DNA from: DATJGF01 sp035495315
Lineage (GTDB): Bacteria; Verrucomicrobiota; Verrucomicrobiia; Limisphaerales; UBA8199
DNA: 12,467 bases
Assembly: GCA_035495315.1 (NCBI GenBank)
Contig: DATJGF010000251.1
Coordinates: forward strand, 1-12,467
Reading direction: 5' to 3'
This document shows, piece by piece, positions 6,281-12,467 of the stretch (positions within the stretch are counted from its first letter, which is position 1; every line of letters starts with the position of its first letter). A program made the position numbers and the translations under genes. The notes under the pieces were generated by a model. That model made no database searches and was not told the DNA's origin. It saw only the letters and a list, made by a program, of their open reading frames with translations.

Positions 6281-6649
6281 ATGGGCGTGGTCTTTTCCAT
6301 CATAAGGCTGTTCCCTTCCGTAAAACAGCGGGCTCAGGTGATTGAACTGCTACGATCCGTTCAGGACCTCACTCGACCGTGTCCGGGCTGCATGGGTTCA
6401 TGGTTTTCTGAAGAGGAACTCTTGAACAATCACGTTCGCTACGCCGAACAATGGGAATCGGAGGAAGCCCTGCACCAGCACATTCGCTCGGACTTATACA
6501 AGCGCATCCTGGCGGCGTTGGAGCTCTCCAAGCGCCCTCCCGAGGTCACCTTTTACTACTGCTCGCAAACCAAGGGCTTGGAAGTCGTGGAAGCGGCAAG
6601 GCGGCAGGCCAAATTGCACGAGTCGGCCGGCAGCACAAACGGAATCTGA
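6281..6649 (+). CDS. ABM-domain (antibiotic biosynthesis monooxygenase-like) protein
   Basis: About 122 aa, cytoplasmic, with no signal peptide. The pattern is that of the dimeric alpha/beta-barrel ABM/YgiN family: an opening beta strand (VFSIIRLFPS), helix (RAQVIELLRSVQDLTRPCPGC), strand, then YAEQWESEEALHQHIRSDLYKRILAALEL with the typical EQWESEEAL...H..S turn, and a final strand PEVTFYYCSQTKGLEVVEAAR. Members include small quinol monooxygenases and many proteins of unknown substrate; residues alone do not identify a substrate here. Start is ATG 6281 or GTG 6287, since a stop codon lies two codons before the ATG. No Shine-Dalgarno is visible. A sigma-54-like element ends 6 nt upstream. The next gene follows after 33 bp. 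Confidence 0.87.
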   Translation: MGVVFSIIRLFPSVKQRAQVIELLRSVQDLTRPCPGCMGSWFSEEELLNNHVRYAEQWESEEALHQHIRSDLYKRILAALELSKRPPEVTFYYCSQTKGLEVVEAARRQAKLHESAGSTNGI

Positions 6650-6682
6650 AGGACTTTTTGTGAGAAAACAGAATTAAACCTA

Positions 6683-7210
6683 ATGAGCAAATCACTTGGT
6701 CCCTTTGTTTTGTCGTCCCGATGGCTGTCGAGCCTCACGATCAGTCTCGGTGTCCTGCTATGCGCCGGGGGCCTTTGTGGCGCTGCGGATCCCGACACAT
6801 CGTCTGCGGCAGCTCCCACCCCTGATGGCAGTAAGACTAACGAGGTCCGGCAAGCAATCCACGAAAAGGGCCAGGCGGCTGTCGGTAAAGCGGAGGAGCT
6901 CTGGCAGGCCATCGACGAAAAGCGGCTCAAGAACCGCACCCCGGATGAGCTCGTTGCCTGGGTCATCATGGGCTGTTTGGTGGGCGGACTTCTTTTTCGG
7001 TTCGGTAAGAGAGGGCAGTTAACCAGCATCGTACTGGGTCTGGTTGGGTCGTTCATCGGCGGCATAGTAGCGCACGTCGCCCAATTGAACTTCGGTCTCG
7101 GTCCCGTGCTCATTACCTACGAGGATCTTATCTGCACTCTGGCCGGCGGCCTGCTGATGCTCTGCGGCGCCCGCTGGGCAGTCGTTAAAAAACTCTTCAA
7201 GCCGGCTTGA
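6683..7210 (+). CDS. membrane protein with GlsB/YeaQ/YmgE-like C-terminal domain
   Basis: 175 aa. A signal peptide (1-34, cleavage probably LCGA/ADP) leads into a polar, helix-prone segment (45-88, rich in Lys/Glu, with repeated AIxEK at 58 and 76). Three hydrophobic segments follow: about 90-106, 113-133 and 146-163. The glycine-rich runs MGCLVGGLLFRFGKRG and LVGSFIGGIVAHV resemble transglycosylase-associated/GlsB family proteins, small stress-induced inner-membrane proteins of unclear biochemistry. The similarity is by pattern only. The addition of an exported helical domain is not usual for the short (about 80-aa) family members. The gene ends with a stop overlapping the next start codon, indicating translational coupling. 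Confidence 0.82.
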   Translation: MSKSLGPFVLSSRWLSSLTISLGVLLCAGGLCGAADPDTSSAAAPTPDGSKTNEVRQAIHEKGQAAVGKAEELWQAIDEKRLKNRTPDELVAWVIMGCLVGGLLFRFGKRGQLTSIVLGLVGSFIGGIVAHVAQLNFGLGPVLITYEDLICTLAGGLLMLCGARWAVVKKLFKPA

Positions 7211-7983
7211 TCTCGAAGTTCAGAATGCTTTTTCCGGCCGCGTTGTTGCTGGCCGGGTGTGGCACGACTCCCGTTTCCAAGCCGGTCGCAGCAGATCCGG
7301 CAATCCTGCGTGTAGGCGTCTGCCCCATTTCTCCCCCCATGATTTTCAAGGACGGGGAACAAATCACCGGCGTCGAGGCGGACCTGGCGCAGGCTTTGGG
7401 TAAGGAACTGGGCCGGCGAGTGGTTTTCGTCGAGGAAAAATGGGAAAAACTGATTGATGCGCTGTCCGAGAATCGGATCGATATCATCATGTCCTCGATG
7501 TCGATTACCCCGGCACGCCAGTACCGCATCGCCTTTTCGAATCCTTACCTCAAAGTCAGCCAATTGGCATTGTGTCGTGATGAGGACAAATACGCCTTCG
7601 TTCTTAATGTCGCAGCGCAAGCCAAACGAGGCTTTGGGCTGAAGCAGGGCACCACCTCGGATTTCCTCGTCCGCCAGGAGTTTCCGACGGTAGAGAGAAA
7701 GTACTACAAGACTGGTGAACAAGCCGCGGAGGCACTCGTCGATAAGGATATTGACGTTTTCCTTAGCGACGCGCCGATCGTGTGGCATCTCGCGGGACGG
7801 TATGAAGTCAAAGGTCTTGTGGTAATCGCTCTGCCTATGCCCAGTTATGACGAGCTGTTGGGTTGGGGGATTCGACGCGGGGATACTGCCCTGAGGGACT
7901 CGGCCAACGCCTTCATCGCCAAGGCCCAGGCCAGCGGTGCGTTAAACCGTATTTACAGTCAGTGGATGCCCGGGTTCCGATGA
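7207..7983 (+). CDS. solute-binding lipoprotein, family 3
   Basis: 258 aa. Signal peptide with a perfect lipobox LLAGC (lipidated Cys18), then a periplasmic-binding fold of the amino-acid binding family (SBP_bac_3, PBPb). Diagnostic stretches are ILRVGVCPISPPMIF (33-47), GVEADLAQALGKELG (55-69), SSMSITPARQYRIAFSNPYL (96-115) with the ligand-carboxylate Arg104, GTTSDFLV (148-155) and the Asp188 region DVFLSDAPIV that usually holds the amino group. The likely ligand is an amino acid or similar small molecule. No permease or ATPase gene is in the window, so it may be an orphan binding protein or a sensor component. Its TTG start overlaps the previous stop by 4 nt (TTGA). The internal ATG at 7225 would leave a signal peptide without a basic start. 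Confidence 0.93.
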   Translation: MISKFRMLFPAALLLAGCGTTPVSKPVAADPAILRVGVCPISPPMIFKDGEQITGVEADLAQALGKELGRRVVFVEEKWEKLIDALSENRIDIIMSSMSITPARQYRIAFSNPYLKVSQLALCRDEDKYAFVLNVAAQAKRGFGLKQGTTSDFLVRQEFPTVERKYYKTGEQAAEALVDKDIDVFLSDAPIVWHLAGRYEVKGLVVIALPMPSYDELLGWGIRRGDTALRDSANAFIAKAQASGALNRIYSQWMPGFR

Positions 7984-8050
7984 AACGCCTTAGCGGAGCG
8001 TGCCGGCCTGAGCCTTTAGAGTGGGTAATAACTTTTAACAGAATGATCAT

Positions 8051-8818
8051 ATGAAAATTGAATTCTTCGCTCTATCCTCGATGACCTTCGCTGTCATCAT
8101 TTGTGTTGCGCACGCTGATGTTCTTGAGCTCAAGAACGGAAAGGTGCTGAATGGGACCTATGTCGGTGGAACCGCCGGCACGATTCGTTTCGAGACCTCC
8201 GAAGGAGTGCAGGTCATCGAGACTGCCCAGGCGCTGGCCCTTACGTTTACAGGAAGCGGCGCGGCTGCCGCGGGTTCTACTGCTCCTCCCGCCGCAGCTC
8301 CAGCTCCCGCGCCGGCACCTGCGGGAGGCCCGGTTACTGTTCCGGCGGGGACTACTCTCCTGGTGCGAATGCAAGACGGCGCCTCCTCCAATGATGCCAA
8401 AGGCAAGCGGTTTACCACGACGTTGGAAACGGATCTAATCATCAACGGTCAAATGGTCGCCAAGGCCGGCACCCGCATTTATGGCCGCGTGGAGAATGCA
8501 AAGAAGGCCGGACGATATGCCGGGCAAAGCTCGCTCGACCTCCGATTAACCGAATTGACCGTCGCGGGTTCAATGGTGCCGATTGTGACCGGTCCATACG
8601 CGCAATCCGGCGCCAAATCAATGGGCAAGACAGCACGCGGCGCAGCCGCGGGCGCCGCCATTGGCGCAATTGCCGATGGCGGCGATGGGGCCGCCAAAGG
8701 AGCCGCTATTGGCGCCGTCGCCTCCGGCGTGAAGCGCGGGCAATCCGTTGTGGTATCACCGGGAACATTGCTTGAGTTTCAATTGCAGCAGCCATTAACC
8801 GTCAATTCGGCTTCGTAA
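8051..8818 (+). CDS. secreted protein with Pro/Ala linker and glycine zipper
   Basis: 255 aa. A signal peptide (1-22, cleavage after VAHA) precedes a small beta-rich domain (24-66, VLELKNGKVLNGTYVGG..GTIRFETSEG) resembling LSm/SH3-like modules. A Pro/Ala-rich linker (about 70-93) leads to a second domain (about 95-180, VPAGTTLLVRMQDGASS...GKRFTTTLETDLIINGQMVAKAGTRIYGRVENA...SSLDLRLTEL). Its order of strands resembles the C-terminal beta-barrel of TrbI/VirB10 proteins, a pattern match I cannot test here. A glycine zipper (about 197-226, GAAAGAAIGAIADGG..GAAKGAAIGAVASG) could insert into a membrane. No catalytic residues are evident. It is 67 bp after the binding-protein gene. Function unknown; likely an envelope structural protein. 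Confidence 0.85.
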   Translation: MKIEFFALSSMTFAVIICVAHADVLELKNGKVLNGTYVGGTAGTIRFETSEGVQVIETAQALALTFTGSGAAAAGSTAPPAAAPAPAPAPAGGPVTVPAGTTLLVRMQDGASSNDAKGKRFTTTLETDLIINGQMVAKAGTRIYGRVENAKKAGRYAGQSSLDLRLTELTVAGSMVPIVTGPYAQSGAKSMGKTARGAAAGAAIGAIADGGDGAAKGAAIGAVASGVKRGQSVVVSPGTLLEFQLQQPLTVNSAS

Positions 8819-8852
8819 CCACTTAGCTGTAACCGCGCGAAAGGACGACAAC

Positions 8853-9371
8853 ATGCATTCTATGAGTTCAACAAAAAACTGTTCCCTGGTGATTGCACTG
8901 GGATTCTGGCTCGCCGGCGCGGCGCTGGCAACCGCGCAACTGCCCCGCGATGCGCTTGAAGTGTTGCGGAGTGAACTAAAGCTTGACCGCAAGGTGCTGG
9001 TGGCCGAGCAAATGAAATTCACCGAATCAGAGAGCCAGGCGTTCTGGCCGATTTATGACAGCTACCGCGCTGAGGTCGACAAAGTTACGGACCACCTCGT
9101 CGAGTTGATCCTGGAATTCACCGAAAACTATCCAAACATTTCGGACCGTCGAGCGACTGAAATGCTCAAGCAACATGCCAAAATCGAAAGTGACCTGCTG
9201 AGCATTAAGAAAAAGTATATCAAGAAGCTTGGAAAAGTGTTGCCTGCGTCCAAGGTGTTCCGCTTCGCGCAAATCGATAACCGTCAGGACTTGGCGACGC
9301 GGATGTCACTGGCGGTTTATGTGCCGGTCCTTCCGGCGAGACAACTCGGAGAATCCCCTCAACCAAGGTGA
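8853..9371 (+). CDS. Spy/CpxP-like helical periplasmic protein
   Basis: 172 aa. A signal peptide (1-28, cleavage near ATA/QLP) is followed by an almost wholly helical, charged mature protein. The stretch TESESQAFWPIYDSYRAEV, the long amphipathic helices through about residue 150 and KKLGKVLPASKVFRFAQIDN fit the broad Spy/LTXXQ helical family, whose members act as periplasmic chaperones or metal/stress-responsive proteins. The LTXXQ signature itself is not clear, so this is a family-level guess. It has one of the better ribosome sites here, AAAGGA about 9 nt before ATG. It is separated from the next gene by 4 bp. Confidence 0.86.
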   Translation: MHSMSSTKNCSLVIALGFWLAGAALATAQLPRDALEVLRSELKLDRKVLVAEQMKFTESESQAFWPIYDSYRAEVDKVTDHLVELILEFTENYPNISDRRATEMLKQHAKIESDLLSIKKKYIKKLGKVLPASKVFRFAQIDNRQDLATRMSLAVYVPVLPARQLGESPQPR

Positions 9372-9375
9372 TCTT

Positions 9376-9933
9376 ATGTCCCGGCTTTTCCCAATTTCAA
9401 TGCTTGGATGCGCCGCTGCCTTAATGTTGGTCGCTGGATGCGCCACCCCCGTCAACAGCGAGTTCAAATCAGGAACTCGCTTTGGCGATTACAAGACCTT
9501 CGCCTTGATGCCTCTGCCGGACAAAAGCCCGGCAGACGATCCTGGCATGATGATGCGACTGGCACAACCAGCTCGCGAAACGGTAGTTGGCGAATTTGCT
9601 GCCAAGGGACTGAAGCAAGCGCCGCCGGAGGTCGCCGACCTTGCCGTCAACCTGAAGGGGCGGTCTTTGCCTCAAATCGAAGTCAGGAATTACGGCTACA
9701 CCTATCCTGTAATGACGCGTTACGGGACATACACCGTGGTTCAAAATCCATATACTGAAATTTCAACCTATACCGAGCGCACATTAATAATTGAGATAAT
9801 GGATAATCGCAGCAAAGAGGTCGTTTGGATTGGCTGGATGAAGAAAGACACATCTGGTAAGGTCACTGCGGACATGTTGCAGGACGCCATCCGAAAAATC
9901 CTGGCAAAGTATCCGCCAACCCCCTCCCAATAA
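9376..9933 (+). CDS. DUF4136 lipoprotein
   Basis: 185 aa. Signal peptide with lipobox LVAGC (Cys22). The mature part follows the DUF4136 plan: F..GTRFGDYKTFALMPLP near the N-terminus, a helix leading to VVGEFAAKGLKQAPPEVADLAVNLKG, a Tyr-rich beta segment (YGYTYPVMTRYGTYTVVQNPY), then ERTLIIEIMDNRSKEVVWIGWMKKD and a C-terminal helix ending in ILAKYPP. The family is found as small envelope lipoproteins of unknown function. The start is taken as ATG 9376, because extending upstream into the preceding gene destroys the signal peptide. It is tightly packed after the Spy-like gene. A second DUF4136-like gene lies on the opposite strand at 11089. Confidence 0.92.
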   Translation: MSRLFPISMLGCAAALMLVAGCATPVNSEFKSGTRFGDYKTFALMPLPDKSPADDPGMMMRLAQPARETVVGEFAAKGLKQAPPEVADLAVNLKGRSLPQIEVRNYGYTYPVMTRYGTYTVVQNPYTEISTYTERTLIIEIMDNRSKEVVWIGWMKKDTSGKVTADMLQDAIRKILAKYPPTPSQ

Positions 9934-9960
9934 AAACCTGCCGTAAAGACCCTTCAAACT

Positions 9961-10440
9961 ATGCATCCAATTCGTTCTGAACTGAGCCGCAGTTTCCGAT
10001 CGTTGTTCCTGAGCCTGCTCGGCCTACTCCTGGCTTCCGGCTGCAGGACTGGAGAACCCACCTCCGCCAGTTTTGCCTCGGTAGATATTCCCGGGCGAAC
10101 TCCGGACCAAATATGTCAGACCGCCGGCAAGGTGTTTCAGGAAAACGGCTATGCAGTTCGGTCACTCTCACCTTCCGGCATGGTTTTCGAGAAGGAGGGA
10201 TCGCAGGGACAATCCCTGGCTTATGGGGGCGTGGTTGATACCTACTATGGCGGCTCGACCATCGTGCGCGTCCGAGCTGCACTGGTCGATCTGAGCAGCG
10301 GAACCTACCGGTTGCAATGCAAAGCTTACATGGTTCGTCACGCAAACGATTCGTTTTTCGAGGACGAAAGCGCCCTCTTGAACTTCCGCAGCGGTCCATA
10401 TCAGAAGGTGCTCAACGAGGTCGCCAAACGTCTGAAGTGA
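9961..10440 (+). CDS. small lipoprotein of unknown function
   Basis: 159 aa. Basic N-terminus (MHPIRSELSRSFRS), hydrophobic run LFLSLLGLLLASGC with lipidation at Cys28 (Ala at -3). The mature part is alpha/beta: IPGRTPDQICQTAGKVFQENGYAVRSLSPSGMVFEKEG, then a glycine/tyrosine-rich loop GGVVDTYYGGSTIVRVRAALVDLSSGTYRLQCKAYMVRH, then a C-terminal helix. The arrangement (helix, strand, strand with a final helix) recalls small envelope lipoproteins, but I recognise no named family. It is the last gene of the plus-strand run, 27 bp after the DUF4136 gene, and converges on the minus-strand genes. No clear Shine-Dalgarno. Confidence 0.85.
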   Translation: MHPIRSELSRSFRSLFLSLLGLLLASGCRTGEPTSASFASVDIPGRTPDQICQTAGKVFQENGYAVRSLSPSGMVFEKEGSQGQSLAYGGVVDTYYGGSTIVRVRAALVDLSSGTYRLQCKAYMVRHANDSFFEDESALLNFRSGPYQKVLNEVAKRLK

Positions 10441-10481
10441 GCTTTGCTGCCAGGCGCAATTCTTTCGAGTGCCTTCCGCTT

Positions 10482-10518
10482 GCCAAATCCGCGCAGCCCC
10501 TTGGGATATCTATTTGGC
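10482..10518. terminator. inverted repeat between convergent genes (possible terminator)
   Basis: GCCAAAT (10482-10488) and ATTTGGC (10512-10518) form a perfect 7-bp stem with a 23-nt loop containing CCCCTTGGG. It lies between convergent genes and overlaps the minus-strand stop codon. No T-tract follows on either side, so it would not be a classic intrinsic terminator. Confidence 0.3.
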
Positions 10519-11049
10519 GGGCGGCGAAAAGTAAGGCATTTGTTCCTTCGGTCGATAATCCTGCGGAAGGGCGGCGGCGAGGTTGATCTCAAGCGCTTGC
10601 TGATCTCCTGAAACGTTTCTGGCCACCTGGCGGACACCACGGCGCGTCGTTCGATACTCATATAATTCCGTGCGCACCGTACCTGCCCCGGCTGGATTCA
10701 GCGCAACCCGCACCGGTGTGATTTTGGCATTGGCAACTGAAACCAGAACGGGTTGCGGGCCGGTGGTTAATTTATTCATAAACCAGACTTCGAAGAGATT
10801 GGTTCCCGCCGGCACTGCCAGGCGCAGAATATTACCCTTCAGGGGTGAATATTCGAGAAATGCCTCGACCATATCACCGTTTTGTTCCTCCGCGCGCTTA
10901 ACCCGCCAGCTCAGGTTGAGGTTGGAGTCGGTGTAAAAATCAACATACCCGACTGTCGTTTTGGGTTTAGTCGGATTGACGTCGTGCGTCGCACAACCAC
11001 AGGCCAGCACCCAAACAAGCGCCGGCACAAATTGGATAACCTTCATCAT
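10510..11049 (-). CDS. small lipoprotein of unknown function
   Basis: 179 aa. MMKVIQFVPALVWVLACGC gives a short signal peptide with a lipobox; Cys17 (VLAC) or Cys19 (ACGC) could be lipidated. The mature protein looks beta-rich: VGYVDFYTDSNLNLSWRVKRAEE, then FLEYSPLKGNILRLAVPAGTNLFEVWFMNK, PVLVSVANAKITPVRVALNPAGAGTVRTELYEYR. This resembles an immunoglobulin-like or PEGA-like beta-sandwich, though no signature is firm. The C-terminus ends with YRPKEQMPYFSPPAK. It is the last gene of the minus-strand set, 39 bp after the DUF4136-like gene. No named family recognised. Confidence 0.85.
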   Translation of the reverse strand: MMKVIQFVPALVWVLACGCATHDVNPTKPKTTVGYVDFYTDSNLNLSWRVKRAEEQNGDMVEAFLEYSPLKGNILRLAVPAGTNLFEVWFMNKLTTGPQPVLVSVANAKITPVRVALNPAGAGTVRTELYEYRTTRRGVRQVARNVSGDQQALEINLAAALPQDYRPKEQMPYFSPPAK

Positions 11050-11088
11050 GTACGACTGATTCCGGCGATGACCCCAGCTTAAAGCATG

Positions 11089-11682
11089 TTACGGCGAAAT
11101 GGGCAGGTCTTTCAGCATCTCATCCACTATGGTCTGAACCCGTGCTGTCCGCGCTTCCTGGGTCAGGTCCTTGAGTACCGGCGCCTGCATCGAGCGACGT
11201 TGAAGGAGCTTCGAACTGGCCGGATCGATCAAATCCACGACCAACGTGCCGGCTTGAAAGTAACTGCGAGTGTCTTTAGTCGTGTCCTCGGCATGAACTT
11301 TTTTGACCAACGCATCGCTATCAGCACTGTAACCGAAGTAATCATTCATTGAGGTCGTTGCCGCGTTGTCCCCGACGATAACCAGGTAAGCGACTGTAAC
11401 CTCGCCTCCCGACTCCACGTGGCTGACACCTTTGGCCCCCAGATTCTTGATCAAGGCCTGTTGCACCATCGTGTGAACTTGCTGCCGAGTTTCGGCGTAG
11501 CTTGGGATCTCCCGTGAGCCGGTATTTAGGAACGAGAAACTCCGCCCCTTGACGGGAGCCTTGTCGACGCGAGTCGAGACGGAGCTGCAGCCCACTAACA
11601 CTACGAGCAACAGCAAGGTTAGTACCTGGCAGGCGGTCTTGGTTTGAGGATTGGACAACTGAGTTGAACGGGTTTCTTTCAT
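11089..11682 (-). CDS. DUF4136-like lipoprotein
   Basis: 197 aa. A long N-region (MKETRSTQLSNPQTKTACQ) and hydrophobic core LTLLLLVVLVGC give a lipoprotein signal with Cys32. The mature sequence has RSFSFLNTG, a helix ETRQQVHTMVQQALIKNLGAKGVSHVESGGEVTVAYLVIVGDN, then AGTLVVDLIDPASSKLLQRRSMQAPV and a C-terminal helix RVQTIVDEMLKDLP. This matches the DUF4136 plan (short strand, helix to L..KG, beta strands, W/R-type exposed strand, end helix), although the typical Trp in the LVW position is replaced by LLQ. GAAAGA sits about 5-10 nt before the ATG. It probably shares a transcript with the outer-membrane gene upstream (45-bp gap). Confidence 0.87.
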   Translation of the reverse strand: MKETRSTQLSNPQTKTACQVLTLLLLVVLVGCSSVSTRVDKAPVKGRSFSFLNTGSREIPSYAETRQQVHTMVQQALIKNLGAKGVSHVESGGEVTVAYLVIVGDNAATTSMNDYFGYSADSDALVKKVHAEDTTKDTRSYFQAGTLVVDLIDPASSKLLQRRSMQAPVLKDLTQEARTARVQTIVDEMLKDLPISP

Positions 11683-11727
11683 GCTAGTCTTTCGTTTTAT
11701 TTTGAATGGTTTTTCGTGTGAGGAAAG

Positions 11728-12467
11728 TCAGAATTTCACCCCGACCCCGAGTGTCAGCCGGAAATCACTATGCAAGGGCACGACGCCGCTGGCTTCGGTT
11801 TGCGGATTTTGGAGATAATCCCACACGAAGGAAACGTTGAGATCCAAATGTCGCTTGATCTCAAACTCCAGACTCGACACCCAGTGATGAGAGTAAAGCC
11901 CCGCCTGCTGACTGGCCAGCGTGGCGGCAAAAGTCTGCTCAAACGTTAGGCGTGAGGTGATATCCGCTTTGAATTTGGTGGTCAAAAGGCCGGCGGGCGT
12001 CGAGGCCGAGTCGGACTCTCCGGGCTCCACCGTTTCGAAGCGGGTGTATTGATAGCCCGGGCCGGCCGCCACTTTCCACTCGAGCTTATCTCGATCAAAG
12101 ATGTAATAGCCAAACCCGACGCCGGCGGTGACCCGATGCGCGATGTTGGCCAATTGGTCGCGGTAATATTCCAGTTGGACTGGGCGAATAAACCAATACT
12201 TGTTCAGCCGGACGTCGTAGCTGAGGTTGACGCGATGATTGTTGGCGTTCTGCGAGCCTTCGACCTCGCTGTAATTGCCCAGATAGTTCAACAAGAACTG
12301 AGTGGCGGGTGTTCGCCGGGCCAGTTCCGCGCTGGCATTCAGGTTGGCTTGCTTGGAATTGCCGCCCTGTATGCTTAAACCAATGTTGGCTTTGCCCGAC
12401 CAAAGGTTGATTTCACGGGTGCCACCGGGAGTGATCCCGGTGAGTTGTCCTCGGGGCAACTGCAGCT
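11728..12467 (-). CDS. DUF481-like outer-membrane beta-barrel protein (5' end outside window)
   Basis: At least 246 aa, cut by the window edge; the TTG at 12459 is internal, as the frame continues beyond it. Alternating polar/hydrophobic strands and aromatic girdle residues give a beta-barrel reading: INLWSGKANIGLSIQGGNSKQANLNASAELARRT, FLLNYLGNYSEVEGSQNANNHRVNLSYDVRLNKYWFIRP, HRVTAGVGFGYYIFDRDKLEWKVAAGPGYQYTRFE, and so on, ending in VGVKF. The terminal Phe is the usual outer-membrane assembly (BAM) signal. This pattern matches DUF481 proteins, which carry the NxGnt..GN.. opening and alternate with short loops. Function of the family is not established; some act in outer-membrane biogenesis or salt-induced responses. 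It is followed by the two lipoprotein genes. Confidence 0.9.
   Translation of the reverse strand, partial: LQLPRGQLTGITPGGTREINLWSGKANIGLSIQGGNSKQANLNASAELARRTPATQFLLNYLGNYSEVEGSQNANNHRVNLSYDVRLNKYWFIRPVQLEYYRDQLANIAHRVTAGVGFGYYIFDRDKLEWKVAAGPGYQYTRFETVEPGESDSASTPAGLLTTKFKADITSRLTFEQTFAATLASQQAGLYSHHWVSSLEFEIKRHLDLNVSFVWDYLQNPQTEASGVVPLHSDFRLTLGVGVKF

Overview
The window looks like a chromosomal piece of a free-living, moderately GC-rich Gram-negative bacterium, most likely a Verrucomicrobiota member near Pedosphaera/Limisphaerales. That placement is inference. It rests on the many secreted and lipid-anchored proteins, an outer-membrane beta-barrel gene, weak or absent Shine-Dalgarno sequences, a GAF-PAS-AAA+-Fis sigma-54 activator behind a receiver-only response regulator, and a long repeat-rich intergenic stretch. 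No rRNA, tRNA, transposase or CRISPR array was seen.

Layout. (1) Positions 1-2052 carry no gene I can support. They hold a patchwork of short repeats: a 150-bp MITE-like unit with 28-bp inverted arms inside 15-bp direct repeats (658-807), a tandem operator-like palindrome (1360-1398), three arrays with a 10-bp period (1544-1588, 1622-1681, 1811-1860), and two heptamer arrays (1107-1134, 1881-1908). (2) Positions 2053-4661 form a two-gene regulatory operon: a stand-alone receiver domain, then a 732-aa sigma-54 enhancer-binding protein that has no receiver of its own. (3) Positions 4662-10440 hold eight plus-strand genes, nearly all exported or membrane proteins: a conserved lipoprotein of unknown role, an ABM-type small protein, a GlsB/YeaQ-like membrane protein, a family 3 solute-binding lipoprotein, a glycine-zipper secreted protein, a Spy-like helical periplasmic protein, a DUF4136 lipoprotein and another small lipoprotein. 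Spacing from 6281 onward is mostly tight, as in an operon. (4) Positions 10510-12467 hold three minus-strand genes convergent with region 3: a small lipoprotein, a second DUF4136-like lipoprotein, and the C-terminal part of a DUF481-like outer-membrane beta-barrel that runs off the window edge.

How it may work together (inference). Both larger gaps downstream of the sigma-54 activator, before the genes at 4964 and 6281, contain a good match to a -24/-12 sigma-54 promoter. Each also has a GC-rich inverted repeat sharing GCGCGA about 85-90 bp upstream, where an enhancer-binding protein would bind. The simplest model is a local envelope-stress or surface-remodelling regulon: receiver plus GAF/PAS input, sigma-54 activator, then a set of lipoproteins and periplasmic proteins. 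The main novelty candidates are this putative regulon and the 10-bp-phased repeat arrays.
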